From Carettochelys insculpta (lineage: Eukaryota > Chordata > Testudines > Carettochelyidae), in NCBI RefSeq assembly GCF_033958435.1, contig NC_134137.1, positions 319,919,501 through 319,983,500 on the forward strand: DNA of 64,000 bases. The letters are read 5' to 3'. The notes beneath the pieces are model-generated. The model saw only the letters and a list, made by a program, of their open reading frames with translations, had not been told where the DNA came from and did no database searches. A program made the translations under genes and the position numbers. Shown here one piece after another: positions 35,068 through 47,704 of the stretch; positions within the stretch are counted from its first letter, which is position 1; each line of letters begins with the position of its first letter.

Positions 35068-37430
35068 TAGAATCATAGAAGGAACCTCTAGAGGTCATCA
35101 AGTGCAGTTCCTCATACACATGACAGGATCGAGCACCACCTACACTGTCACTAGTTTGTCTAACTTGATCTAACTTGATCTTAAAAATCTCCAGTGATGG
35201 AGATTTCACAATCTCCCTATGCAATGTATTCCAGTACTTACCCACCCTGACAGTTAAGATTTTCCTAATGTCTAACGTAAACTTCCCGTGAAGATATTTA
35301 AGCCGATAGCTCCCTGTCCTGTCAGAGGGTAAGAGGAATACTTTTTCTCCCTCCTTCCTGTTATAATGTTTTAGGTACTTGAAAAAGATTGTCATGTCCC
35401 CTCTCAGTTTTTTCCTTTCCATACTAAACAAACGCAGTTCTTTCAATCTTCTTTCAGAGATCATCTTTTCTAGGATTTTGATCATTTTTGTAGCTCTTCT
35501 CTGGATTTTTTCCAATTTTTCCACATCTTTCCTGAAATGTGGCACCCAGAACTGGATGCAGTACTCCAGTGCAGACCTAATCACACAGAGTAGAGCAGAA
35601 GAATTACTTCTTGTGTCCTGCTTACAACTCCTGCTAATATATACCAGAATCATATGTGCCTTTTTTGCAACAGTGTTACACAGTTGTCTCATATTTAGCT
35701 TTTCCACTATGAACCTTAGATCCTTGTCTGCATATTCCTTCCTAGGTAGTCATTTCTCATGTTGTAGGTATGGAATTGATTGTTCCTTCCTAAGTAGTGT
35801 ACTTTGTATTTGTCCTATTTACCTCAGATCATTTCTCCAGTTTGTCCAGATTATTTTGAATTGTAATCATAAGCATTTGCAACCCAACCGAGCTTGTATC
35901 ACCGGCAAACGTTATGCCATTATCTAAATAATTAATGAAGTTACTGAACAGAACTGGACTCAGAACCATAGTAGTTATGCCCTTCCAGCATGATTGTGAA
36001 CCATTGATAACTAGTCTCTGGAAATGGTTAGCCAGCTCCTTATACATCCACCTTACCATAAGTCCACCTAGGAGTTATCTCCCAAGGTTATTAATGAGAA
36101 GATCTAGAGAGAATGAATCAAAAGCCTTACTAAAGTCAAGATATATCACATCTGCCACCTACCCTATATCCACAAGGCTCGTTACCCTATCAGGTTGGTT
36201 TTACGTGATTTGTTCTTTACAAATCCATGCTGGATATTACTTTATCACCTTGTGTTCTTCTAGATGTCTTCAAATGGATTCTTTAGTCATTCACTCCATT
36301 TTCTTTTCTGGTTCAAAAATTAAGATGACTGGTCTGTAATGTGCTGGATCGTCTTTATTTCCCTTTTCATAATTGGGACCTACATTCACCTTTTCCAGGA
36401 ATCTCTTCCATCTTTCATGACTTTTCAAAGATGATAACTAATGGCTCAAGTATTTCCTCAGTCAGCTCTTTGAGTATTCTAGGCTGCATTTCCTTAGGCC
36501 CAGGGAACTTAAAACCATCTCATGTGTCTAAGTATTTTAACTTGTTCCTTCTCTATTATAGTTTCTTAACCTACTCCTTTTTCACAGCTATTTAATAGGC
36601 TAGGTATCCATTCACAACCAATTTTCTTGGTGAAAACTGAAACAAAAAGTAATTAAGCACCTTTGTCACTTCCAGTTTTCTGTTACTGTTTTTCCTCTTA
36701 AGTAATGGCCCAGCCTTTGACCTTAGCCTTCCTCTTCCTTCTAACACACTTGTATAAGCTTTTCTTGTGACCCACTATGTCTCCAGTTAGTTTGATCTCA
36801 TTTTGTGCTTTGGCCTTTCTAATTTTTCCCCTTGTTGTTTGTTGTTTGTTTATAGTCATCCTTTCTAATTTGACCTAGTTTCTACTTTATGAAAATATTT
36901 TTTTGCTTTTTAGATCATTCAAGATCTCCTGGTTAAGTCATAGTGGTCTCTTCCCATAATTCCTGTCTTTCCTATTCCAGTCATGGCATGGGGTTAAAGA
37001 GGTGGCTTATTCCTTGCATCGCCAAGTTCAGGCTGCAAGAATCTAAAATATCCCTCTTGGAATTGCAAAGCCATAGTTTGGCCACATTTGATAGAAATTA
37101 ATCCCAAATATTCTTCCAATAAGATTCTCAAATCTACAGAAGTCAGATACAAATACATTTTGATGTGTTACCCAGTAGCCCACCCTTGCTGGCAGCCCTG
37201 CCCTGATTTATCCCTATGCCTGGTATGGATCCCTTTACTACTCTAATTGCTCTGGCTTCCACTATACCCTTTTCCCACTCATCATCCTTCTTCCCTTGCA
37301 TAATTTCTTTTCACACTGCCTGTGAAAGGAGTCTGCCATCTAAATCCCTTTGTAAAAACCATATTTCTTCAGACAGGACAACTCTATATCTAAGTCAGAA
37401 ATACTGCACACTGCCAACCCCCCAAAAAAT
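35068..37430 (-). mobile_element. CR1 LINE, second minus-strand copy
   Basis: The tail is at 35068 (AGAATCATAGAAGGAACC). A 217-codon frame at 35707-35054 covers the C-terminal region (VAKKAHMILVYISRS, GSYRLKYLHGKFTLDIRK). In the RT frame at 36059-35829 the catalytic motif reads FAGDT instead of FADDT, so it is dead. CR1-like sequence continues to ~36900 and, more weakly, to ~37430. It is more diverged than the 32012 copy. Confidence 0.85.
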
Positions 37431-38815
37431 AAAATAAAAAGGCAGTATTCTGAGAAAAATCTCCCCTTCTCTCCTCAAAGCCATTGTACATCATTTGATC
37501 TGTCCCTTTGGATTTCCCAGGGGAAGGTATCATAATCTTCCTGAACATACTGTTGTCACTTAAATAACACATGGCAGCATCATGGGGCTCTTATTTTATT
37601 TTTAACTACAGCAGAAATCATGGTTTGTTGCATATTTGTTCGGTAAATTTCATTTCCATTTTAATTACAAGGCAGGTTCCTGCAACATCCATTATAATTA
37701 CCATAATTTACTTACAGTCAGTTTGATGACTATAGCTAAAAGAACCAGTTGTGTTATCTTTCCTTTATGCTGGGTGGTGATCTTCCTACAAACAAGACCT
37801 TGCTTTGGTATGGTTTAAATATAGTACTTCCAGTCATCCTTGGTGAGCCAATAGCCTTGAGAGGGCTATTTCTTGAAAATTATTTTCCAGTTTTTAGAGT
37901 GTGGTGGTAGGCTGTTTTATCAGGGGAAAGAAATGATACAATCTTAAACTGTGGATATGGTTAAGTTTAAATGAGGATAAATAAAATCCCCTTTTTGTGG
38001 CCTATTTTGTATTGGCTGGTGGGCAGAATACATGTAGGATGCATATCTTCTCATTTCAAATGGTCTATCTTTATATAAAAAGGCAAATATTATAGATGCA
38101 ATGGGGTTATTCACTACTGAGCTACTCATGCTTTATGCCATTGTAACTCAATTGACTCCACTGTAAAAGCAGAGAAATTCAGTGATGAATCAGGCTCTAT
38201 TGTTCTTACTAAAATTGAGTCAGAAGGCCAAAATCATTATTGGCATAAGTTAAGGGACAACAGGAGTGTTTATTTTTCAAAATGTCTCTCTAGCAGAAGC
38301 ACCCCATTTTTCCTCTGTAATGGTAAAGTATGTCTGAGATTCCTTTTGTAGACTAGCATCTGGGTCAGAAAGCAGTAACTCTAATGAGGCACTTCCTACT
38401 TCCTCACCCACTTAGGGATAAGCATACTAACGACACAGTTCAGACTTTGCTACCCTTGGGCCTGATCCAGTTCCCAATGCAAGTCTTTTCATTGACTCCA
38501 GGGGAACCAGGATTGGGCTTCTGGTGCACATAAGACTTGACCTAGAAAGGACAAAAACATGATCATATTCTGTTTTCAAAATATGAAGCTGCTAGCTGAT
38601 TTTAAACCATTTTAATAAGAGCTGAATGTAACTTTAACAGTTAAGTCAAAATAAATCCCTGGGGACATCTATGTTTTTTATGCTCCTCATAACCATCACC
38701 CACTATTCTCTTTTCGCTTCATTTCATTTCCACTTTGGCAAAGTATTTGGTATATAATTTTTTATTCCTAAGCAGAAATAAAAACAATTAGTCACTTTTT
38801 ATAGTGTTACATTTC
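37431..38815. other. Unannotated AT-rich sequence
   Basis: No recognised gene or repeat in ~1.4 kb. Confidence 0.5.
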
Positions 38816-39660
38816 ACCAATGGGACAATCTTATGCACCTTTTATAGAAGTCAGTGGAGAACTGCTGGAAAATGTGGAGCACTCCCTGTACCTTGGAAAT
38901 CATCTTTCCATTAAAGTCAACATTGATGCGGAAATCCAGCATCGTCTGAGCCATGCAAGCTCTGCTTTTACCTGCCCGAGGCAAAGGGTCTTTGAGAACC
39001 AGGACAACGCTCCCAAGGCAAAGCTCCTTGTATACCATGCAGGGGTTGTTCCAACATTACTATATGTATGTGAAACCTTGACAACATACAAGTGTTATTT
39101 GAAGGCATTTGAACAATATCATCAATACTGCCTCAGAAGAATCCTAAATATCTCTTGGGAGGATAGGTGCACAAATACAAGCATCCTGGGACAGTCGAAC
39201 ATGGCCAGCATTGAAGCCATTATCATTCATCAACAGCTTCATTGGACTGGTCATGTGGTTTGGATGTCTGATCAGTGTGTCCCAAAACAGATTCTGTTTC
39301 CCAAATTGGAGGAAGGACAAAGGAGCATTGGGGGCCAGCGGAAGGATATGCTGAAGGCACACATGAAAACATGCAGCATCGGTGTTGACACTTGGGAGAA
39401 CATTGCCCAAGACCTTCCCCAGTCAAGAACAGTAATCCGTGCAGATGAGCAGAGATGGAGAAGAAGAAAATAGCATCAAAAACTATATTGCACCCCTCCA
39501 GCAGGTACCAACATCTGCCTCTTCTGTGATAAGATCTGAGGCTCCAGAATAGGGATAATCAGACATCAGTCGACTCGCAAATAGGCAGGTGACATGAAGC
39601 CATCCCACTCATTATTGAGTGGCTGCCAAGAACAAAACAAGAGAAGAAGATTTGTTTCCT
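38816..39660 (+). mobile_element. Non-LTR retrotransposon ORF2 C-terminus with a 217-codon open frame
   Basis: The frame 38820-39473 encodes the region after the RT palm: LYLGNHLSIKVNIDAEIQHR, AGVVPTLLYVCETLTTYKC, RRILNISWEDRCTN, QLHWTGHVVWMSD. This is the conserved C-terminal half of RTE/R4-style reverse transcriptases. After the stop at 39471 the same frame continues with CLFCDKI, stop, GSRIGIIRHQ, the remains of the C-terminal Cys-His finger, and an AAGAAGATTT-like tail near 39650. The palm and endonuclease are missing, so it is a 5'-truncated copy. Clade uncertain. Confidence 0.7.
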
Positions 39661-39764
39661 AGTTTCCTGGAATGAAAACATTCTCAATTACCCTGGTGCT
39701 CAACCAAATGGTATCTTCAAATCAGATATCATCTTAAAGAATCGTGGAGCTGTCAGATTGACTT

Positions 39765-39860
39765 AGAAACTAGGGCTGTCAAGCCATTAAAAATTAATCA
39801 CAATTATTTTTTTTATTTTAAAAAATTTAGCCTTTATGGTTATAGAGGAAAAAAATGGAA
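39765..39860 (+). repeat. Fragment of an ATTAATCACAATTA-type interspersed repeat
   Basis: CTAGGGCTGTCAAGCCATTA followed by AAATTAATCACAATTA resembles the end of a common sauropsid DNA-transposon-like repeat that begins AGGGCTGTCAA. Only the end is present, followed by an AT-rich run. Confidence 0.45.
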
Positions 39861-40689
39861 TATTGAAACCCTAAGGGATGAGAACCAAGAACGCACACGG
39901 AGCCCAAGTTTCATTTTGATTCAACGCTCCTGATTTCCAAATCAAATCTCCCAGTTTTTGAATGTTTGGGGTTAGCAATACAGCAGGAGGTGCAGCATGC
40001 AATTTTGCCCAATGGGTACATAATTTCCTAAAAGTGCTAATTCTAAAATGAGATCTGCTAACATAGATCCATGCAGAATCCTAGGAAGGGGAAAAAGGCA
40101 TCCAGAAGTGCCATTCTAATGGCAGGACCAGGACTGTATTTGGTATTGTGCTGCCAGCAGAGGCCAGTTTCTGACACAGGAAAGTGAACCAGCCAGCACG
40201 AACCTGGCCCATGTGTGGAGACAGGAGTAAGGGGAATTCCTACCTGAGACTTGGGACCTGTGAGCCCATGACCTGATGCATAACATTCCATTAACCTCAT
40301 TACAAAGGATATTGGTATGCTCCAAGGCTTTGAAAAATTTATCACAACCTTTAAGTTCATTGAGAGCTTTCTCTAGCTCCCTAGGCAATATGTTGCATCT
40401 TCATTCAAGTAGTCCCAGGGTTACCATTGTTCAAGGCTGAAGTTTTTCAAGAGTTAATTTCAGCACCTCCACCTTTCCCATGCCCTTCCCCCAGCATGAG
40501 TAAATTACTTTCCAATCAACAAACAAACTTTTTGTTATGGGTGCTAAAGTGCCGATAGCATCGACAGGCAAGAACACACAGGGCTTGTTGTAGTTACTTT
40601 TATTTATGAGCACTGGAACAGCAAAGTGGGGTGGAGCTGGACAATCCAGTGCTAATCTCCATCAGTCCCATCCCAGGAGTGGAAGTGAT
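39861..40689. other. Unannotated sequence
   Basis: No supported exon or repeat. Confidence 0.5.
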
Positions 40690-41660
40690 CCATTTGAATT
40701 GTGTAGGCTTCTGAAGCCTGAGTGCTACAGTGCCAGCCAAAAGCAACTCTGCAGGTAGCGGGGAACCAGGTGTCCAATTTTCAACCAGATCATACGGTCA
40801 GAAAAGGATCCTGGCAGCTCCCATCAGCACTGCTGACCTGGCTGTTGACTGTCCATTTGGTGGTGCTATGTAGCAAGACTGGCAGACTCCATGCACCATG
40901 CAGCTCTCAGGAAGCAGCTGTCAGCCCCTGTTTGGCTCCTACATATAGGGGAATCCAAGGGGCTCCATTCGCTGCCCCTACCTGAAGTGTTGTTGTACAA
41001 CTCCCATTGGCTGGGAACCACAGCCTACGGGAACAGTGGAAGAAGCGCACACAGCTGCTTGGCCATGTGTCCACACAGGAGCTGGAGGGAAGATGCCAAC
41101 TGCCTCCTGGGAACTGCTTGAGGTAAGTGCCACCTGGAGCCTGCAGCCCTGCCCCCCCCAGGCCCCAAACCCCTTCACCAGGCCTAATCCCTTGTATACT
41201 CTCCAAATCCCTCAGTTCCATCCCAGAGCACCCTCCTGAATCCCAAACTCCTCCTCCCCAGCCCCACCCCAAAGTCTGCACCCCCAGCCAGAGCCATTGC
41301 TGTGCTCCACACTCTAACTTCCTGTCCCAGCCCAGAGGGCCCTACCACACACTGAACCTCTCCACTGCAACCTGGATCCTCCCTCTGCATCCAAACCTCC
41401 CACCAGTCGCCACACGCCTCAGCCCACACCGCCAAACAGAACCCTCTCACCCGCCTGCACACCAGCTCCCTGAGCCATCCCAGTGAAAATGAGCAAGCAA
41501 GCCAGTTGGGAAAGCAAGTGGGTGGGGGGCTTGTAGAAAGAACGGGGCATAGGCATGGCCTTAGAGGGTGGCTGGGCAGGAGTGGGGCAAGGGTGGTCAG
41601 GTGTGTGTGAGTAGAAATTGGGCCACCTTACCTGCAAAGGCTCCCAGTCTGGGACAGGGA
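40690..41660 (+). repeat. GC/C-rich interspersed repeat, hAT-like (tentative)
   Basis: The segment has CTCCCATTGGCTGGGAACCACA, GCTGGAGGGAAGATGCC and a long C-rich stretch (41140-41460) of CCCCA-CCCCAG-like phrases, then GAGCAAGCAAGCCAGTTGGG and AGAAAGAACGGGGC. This combination recurs widely in turtle DNA as I remember it, probably a non-autonomous DNA element. The many open frames in it (up to 124 codons, both strands) come from the lack of TA-rich stops, not from coding. Confidence 0.45.
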
Positions 41661-43196
41661 GGAAAATTCCTTATTTTTCTACAGAAACTCTCCAAAGCCC
41701 AGCCAAGAAGCTCATGTGGAGCACTAGAAAGTGGATTTGCCCCTCCCATGTATGGCAGGGGCAGTTCTGATTATTTAATGTTATAAATCTACACCCACCT
41801 CTTGAACTGCCTTTGCATGTTTGGGGCTTCTCTTAGCTAAATTCCATTGCTGGATACACGAGGGGCACCCATAGAAGCCCATATGAACCTGATACACATG
41901 CACCAGAGAGTAAAATTGTATTGCACCGATTTTTGTAAACATGCACCCTATCAACAAGTCTTAGGACACACCATATAATCGGCTGTAATATTAGACCTTT
42001 TTAAACTTCTGGAGACTCATGATTAAGTCTGTCTTGTGCACTCTACTGATGCGAACAGCCATTGTGCAGTAGGGGGAGAGGGCAGGCTAGGCAGGACCTT
42101 TTTATCAAAATCAGTATTATATCCTGAAGCACAATGAATGTCAGTGCATCTGGAGAAATGTGTTCCCTTTCACTAACACTGATCTAAGCAAGCAGTGACA
42201 TTCTGAACCAGCTTCAGCTTTCAGGTGGTCTTTAAGTGCAATTCCATGTAGAGCATATTGTAAAAATCCACTCTAGAATTTACAGAAATATGCGTCATGG
42301 TGGTTTGGGCTGAGCCTCAAATAACATCAAACATTTCTCCAGACACAAATGAACAGAGATAATTTTGGCCACTGGAATCCCCTGGAACTCCTTCAACAGT
42401 ACAGTCTAAAATCACCCCCCAAACTGAATTTCTTGGATAACATGTTGGCAAAATCCCTCAATAAATGGAGCAAGAACATCAGCTATAAGCTCCAAATGCT
42501 ACGCCAATGTAATGGTATCATTTGCTAGCCCTCTGACTTGTACCTTGTCCAGGTAGTTGGGTTCTCTGCATGCCTGTATCATGGCTAGACACTGAAAAGC
42601 ATATCAACTGTACCACCTGGGTCAGATGAGAATGAGAGGTGATAAAAAATTGCAAAAGTCCCTAAAAAATTGCAACCCTAAAAAATACAAAATTGCAACC
42701 CTAAGTCCCATGGACTTGCAATCATTTATGCACTTTTTATCACTTATTCAGTACCTCAGGTGGTTTGGAACTATTCCCCTGTACAACATACCTGTACTAT
42801 CTGCCTGTATTTACCTTTATCTTTCATATATCAATGATAAAGTATCTCCAGAATGATTTTCAATCTGTCCTACAGAATGTGATGAGCAGAAGAGATGTCA
42901 AAACAGAGCCTTTTGAATCCCAGGCATTACTTGAGTCAGATGAGTGACTGCCCAACCCTCTGTATTGGTTTTCCCAGAAAGAATGGAGACCCCTATCCTC
43001 ATTCAAAAACATTCCATCTCCCCCAATCAGCTGCTACACCAGGTGCTCACATACGATGGTAATCATCATAATTACAACACTGTAATACAGGTAATTGTTA
43101 ACAAAATATCATGGCTAATTACATCAAGCCTCACGTCAAATTTCAGTCGAATGCTGAGGAAAGCTTTCAGTCAACAAGGTCACTACTGTCATTGTG
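41661..43196. other. Unannotated sequence
   Basis: Nothing recognised. A small A-rich duplication TTGCAACCCTAAAAAATACA/AATTGCAACCCTAAG lies at 42670-42703. Confidence 0.45.
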
Positions 43197-43316
43197 GTGA
43201 CCTAGCCGTGTTAGTCTATATCTGCAAAAACAACAAGTAGTCCAGTGGCACCTTATGGACTAACAGATTTTTTGGAGTATAAGCTTTTGTGGGCATAGAT
43301 CCGCTTAGTCAGCTGT
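43197..43316 (+). mobile_element. Palindromic retroposon (SINE-like) fragment
   Basis: Head GACCTAGCCGTGTTAGTCTA, then CAGTGGCACCTTATGGACTA and GAGTATAAGCTTTTGTGGGC, the same head and first arm as the 46399 and 49983 copies. The second arm is missing. Confidence 0.65.
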
Positions 43317-43735
43317 CTCTCCAACACCCTAAAACAGATCTAAAACCTGACTAAAAGGAATCAGGGAAATCTGAATGGTCCAAAAGACACCAAAATAACC
43401 TCAGTACTAGAGTGAATTTTTTCAAAGAATAATTAATTTACACTTGAGGTCATCCCAAAGTATTTGCATATTTGACACAAATTCCCTGATTAGTGTTGGC
43501 CACAAAAAATATTGAGGTTAGATTCATAAAATGACCAGAAGAGGTGGTCCCCTTAAAACTTTTAGCCCAATACTCAAGTTGTGGGAGACCAAGTTGCAAA
43601 TTCTCCCTCCTGCCTGATTTAAAGAACAGACATGACCTTGCACCTCTGTTGAAGTGTTTGTACAAAGTAGAAGCGATTCAATGGGAGAGAGGGAAATACA
43701 CATCACCCAGTATATCTCATAGACAGATCCAATGA
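43317..43735. other. Unannotated sequence
   Basis: No gene or repeat recognised. Confidence 0.5.
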
Positions 43736-44052
43736 TGGGGCAGGGGATGTGTAGGACAAAAAAGGCAGTTGCCTGTGGGCCAGTCATTTTTAAAAGGGCC
43801 TGGAACTCCATCCATCATTGATCATACTTTGCCAGTGACCGCAGCTGGAGCTCTGGACCCCTTTGAATTGTCACAGCAGAGCTGCTGTGCATGGCTGTGA
43901 GGAAGCTGAGGAGCCCAGTGCTGTGATCTGGGCAGTGTAGAGGGCTGAATGCCCTAGGCCCCACCCTTTCCACCTTTGGCCCCACCCCTTCTGAGGCATG
44001 GCACTGGGCCTCCCTCCCACCTTGCCCTGGGGCCCTTGGTAGCAGCTTCTGC
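43736..44052 (+). repeat. Interspersed repeat, GGCCCC-rich, copy A
   Basis: GGGCAGGGGATGTGTAGGAC through GGAGCTCTGGACCCCTTTG, CCCTAGGCCCCACCC and TTGCCCTGGGGCCCTTGG. It shares order and wording with 61205-61445 (TTTGAATTG, GCTGCTG, CTAGGCCC, CACCTTG), so the two are copies of one family. The class is unknown. Confidence 0.5.
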
Positions 44053-44057
44053 CACTG

Positions 44058-44240
44058 CCCATAGCTCAGTGATGAGGGCACTCCCTAAAAGAAAGGGAAC
44101 ACAAGTTCAAACCCATTCTCCAAATCAGACACAGCCCAGGTTGGCCACATCTGTGGTAAGTGCTGTAACTACTGGGCTAAAAGTTATAAAGAGGCAGAGT
44201 TCCTCAACCTCTGGCCATTTTGTGAATCTAACTCCTTAAA
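44058..44240 (+). mobile_element. tRNA-derived SINE
   Basis: CATAGCTCAGTGATGAGGGC matches a tRNA A-box region and CACAAGTTCAAACCCATTC a B box, at tRNA-like spacing (44060-44122). The sequence continues into a non-tRNA body to ~44235. Probably a turtle tRNA-derived SINE; too diverged to fold as a functional tRNA. Confidence 0.5.
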
Positions 44241-46385
44241 AATCATAGAAGCATAAAAGTGTGGAGTAGAAAATGACCTTGAAGAGTCTCACAACAAAAG
44301 TGCCTGGAAATGAAACATTTTGGGTGGAATGATGTTTCATTTCACTCAAAATGGCCTTTCAAACTGCCATTTTTTTTCCTTTTTTTTTTTTAAACAATGT
44401 CTCAGAACTGCCAGAAAATCAGTTCTTCAGCCAGCATGGCTCATGACAGCATTCTTAATAAGCTTCCGAAAAAAGAAGATGCATAACAAATAAGTGAGTG
44501 AGTAAGAGGGAGCTTCTTGGATATAGTGGCCCAATAACCACTTGCATGGGTGAAGCTGATCTTTCCATTGGGAAACATTAGAAATTTCTGCTATTAAGTG
44601 TTCCCCATTTGTTTTTACCAGACCCTGGCAGCCTGGGTCCAGTTCATAAACTATAAGCTGAAGTGCTGACTCTTGTACTTTTTTAGTGCTGTAAGTTTGT
44701 CAGGGCTTGTGCACTAAAGGTTGGATCTCTGACTGTGTGGATTCAGTAAAAACAAACAAAGCATTCTTGAAAGTAAATTATTGGCGGGCTGCAAAGCAGC
44801 AACCCACAAACTGTGCAAATAGCGAGCTTTAAATACAATCCTGAATAACTCAGCATGCCTTGGAATGAAGCACCACAAAACATTTTCCTCAAAGAGCTTC
44901 CAGTTTCTTAAAGCAGTCTCGCAAGAGCACATTTACAGTAGCTGTCACCACAGATAGCTCAGCAGTGATGAGCCTCAGATGTTCACTCGAGTCCATTTGA
45001 CAAGTAGTGTACGCACAATGACATTAGTGTCATTTAACAACGCTAAATAGCACAGGACCATTTTAATCTGCGACACTGACAAGATTTAAATTGCAGGGTA
45101 CACCTGTAATAAAGATAAATGAAACCATGATAATCACTTTCACTCTTCTAAAATTAGAAACTTCCAAGTACAGCTTGAAAATTCTAGTCACAAAAATACT
45201 CCCAAGCACTGTTATCATCACTAAGAATTACCATGACTGATGATGCAGAAAGCAACATTTAATAGCCTAGAGCAAAGCAGTGGCCTTTACTCACTGATCT
45301 GCAAAAGACAATAATCATGCTAATAAAGTCTGGTGCGTGTCAGCAATATCAAATGCCAAACAGATAAAAATAGCAAAAAGGCATACCCTAAAAAGTAGAA
45401 ATACATATTTTCACAAGTAGCAATCCAGACTGGGAAAGGTTGGGTAGTAATACATACTGTTTTGTCTCATTAGTATTTCTGTTTAGTGTATGTTTTATAT
45501 TTGCCCCATTTCTCTGAAGACATTTTGTACCGTTAACACAATTTAAAAATAGCTGGCTAAATGTCACTTATCACCCTCATCTACTGACAAGAACCCTGTA
45601 CAGCCATTATATCCACATCTGTCATTTTTAGAATATAGCCCCATTGAAATGGAAGTAGCCTCACCAGAAAACAATTTACTGAAGATACTGAGTGATGTTT
45701 TATTTAGACAAAGACTCCTTCAAGGAAATCATAAAGATGCCAAGTTTCCACACAAGTTTTTATATCTGGATACCTACCCCACCTAGAAAAGAATGGGTCC
45801 CCTCACATTTGAAGATCTTCACACATTCACAGGAGTACATATTCTAAGCCAAATTGTCCAGGTCCCTTTCTGCTACTTGTGATAAAACTTGGGTGAATAG
45901 AGATTGCTACTGGAGAGTTTACTGTAGAAAGGACATATCCACTGGCATAAAGCTGGCAGAGGTGGCGCTGCTGCTTCTGCCAGTCTAACCATTCCTGAGC
46001 TAGCACTCCATTGACCAGAAAGAAGAGAGGCATGAGCAGATGGGAAGGAATGAAGGCTTCACTATATTCATCTCCCAGCTGGCATAAGGTCTGTCAAGAT
46101 TTTATGTGTGTGGCTTATGCTAAAGCTGTCCTACTACTGCTTCGATTTATGTTCATGTCAAATGGCTGAGAATCAGGAGTCACAATGAGCTCCCTGACAT
46201 CTCACCGTCTGCTAAATTAGGCTCCTCAGAGGAAAGTCAAGCCACCATCTTGAAATGTATGTGAAGCAAACAAAGCTTATGCAAGTCTTCTGACATCTTG
46301 GCTCCGTTTATGCCTAATCTGAAAGCAGAAGAATCCAGAACACATCTGAAATTTAGATCTATATTATTACTGCTTCTGAGAGAAC
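44241..46385. other. Mostly unannotated; possible CR1 tail at its start
   Basis: AAAATCATAGAAGCATAAAA at 44240-44259 could be a minus-strand CR1 tail. A T-rich run lies at 44370-44391. The 68-codon minus-strand frame at 46033-45827 has good codon texture but no splice sites. Nothing else seen. Confidence 0.4.
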
Positions 46386-46398
46386 ATGGAAATTAGTA

Positions 46399-46842
46399 AC
46401 AGAGAGGAAGCCATGCTAGTCTATACACTATCAAAACAAAAAGCAGTCAGTGAAGTAGCACTTTAAAGACTAGCAAAATAGTTTATTAGGTGAGCTTTCG
46501 TGGGACAGACCCCCTTCTTCAGACCATAGCCAGACCAGAACGGACTCAATATTTAAGGCACAGAGAACCAAAAACAGTAAGCAAGGAGGACAAATCAGAA
46601 AAAGATAATCAAGGTGAGCAAATCAGAGAGTGGAGAGGTGGGGGGGAAGGTCGAGAATTAGATTGAGCCAGGTATGCAGACGAGCCCCTATAGTCACTGT
46701 TTTTGGTTCTCTGTGCCTTAAATATTGAGTCTGTTCTGGTCTGGCTATGGTCTGAAGAAGGGGGTCTGTCCCACGAAAGCTCACCTAATAAACTATTTTG
46801 CTAGTCTTTAAAGTGCTACTTGACTGACTGCTTTTTGTTTTG
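46399..46842 (+). mobile_element. Palindromic retroposon (SINE-like), long copy
   Basis: Head ACAGAGAGGAAGCCATGC, then two long arms that are reverse complements: AAGTAGCACTTTAAAGACTA...GTGGGACAGACCCCCTTC against GAAGGGGGTCTGTCCCAC...TAGTCTTTAAAGTGCTACTT. A ~130-base spacer separates them, and the end is CTTTTTGTTTTG. A perfect 13-bp duplication ATGGAAATTAGTA lies at 46386-46398 and 46843-46855. Long duplication and a one-sided head are retroposon traits. Confidence 0.82.
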
Positions 46843-46855
46843 ATGGAAATTAGTA

Positions 46856-47690
46856 GTCCAGACACAGGTACATACATATCAAGGCTGGTCCAGTTTATTA
46901 ATGTTTGTACAGTCTCGAACAGGAAAATAGTGGTAAAGGAATGTGCAGAGGATAACTCATTTCAGAATGGAATTAAAAAGTTCTTCGTTCTAATCCTCAG
47001 ACTATTTCTCGCTTCCTTTTGTGTGTATTTGAAGCCCACCACAAATACCTTGCAAACAGATTACTTAGTTAACAAAATGTGCCAGGCTATCCCTTAAAAT
47101 AATATGACCTAATCCCTAGTCTGGTGTCCATCATAAGCAGCTCCACTTTTGGTGCTCACATCCCTTTGGTTGCTTGGTAACACAAAAAGAGAACCCAATG
47201 AAACCAGTGGCCATCCTCTGTGTTATTAACAGCTCAGCCACACGGGTCTTTTTTTTTTTTGGAAGTGTCTTATCCTACTAGTCCCCCTTAAATACTTCAT
47301 TAATTAACCCCCATTTCCCTCAGCGCATACTGTCACAGTTGAGTAACTATGTATGTATTTTCCTTCTATCATCTCCAAGGCACCCTTTTTAAAGTATCTT
47401 GTTTCTATTGTCACCTCCTTTTGTCAAGGACCATACATCTCTCCCTCTGAACCAGTGGTTTCCTTGGCTACACGGGTTCTGCTAACACAGTGGTATTTCC
47501 AGCTAGTCAGATGGCCTCCCCAAGCGCCATCTACACACTGCTTCCTTTACAGAGGTTGTAACCAGCATAATTGCCGAGAGGTCTTGCAGCCTAAGCAAGC
47601 ATATTTGTTCTTAAGGTGAAAAGAATTTCAGAATAAATAAAAAGCCCTATATATGTGCTAATAAGATCACTCTCAACTCCTAACAGAGAT
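46856..47690. other. Unannotated sequence
   Basis: No supported gene. A T run lies at 47249-47260. Confidence 0.5.
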
Positions 47691-47704
47691 CTGGTAGGAA
47701 TGTG

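Noticed and set aside
33650..36339. Plus-strand frames of 113-182 codons through the CR1 cluster.
   Set aside because: They are the antisense shadow of minus-strand CR1 ORF2.
40891..41486. Several 60-124-codon frames on both strands in the C-rich region.
   Set aside because: They arise from C/G-rich repeat sequence with few stop codons. Peptides are low-complexity Pro/Ser, and frames overlap on both strands.
44058..44130. Functional tRNA gene.
   Set aside because: A- and B-box-like motifs are present, but the stems do not pair well and the sequence continues into a SINE body.
45827..46033. Minus-strand 68-codon frame (VNGVLAQEWLDWQKQQRHL) with protein-like texture.
   Set aside because: No acceptor or donor at its edges and no recognisable family. 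Length is within chance.
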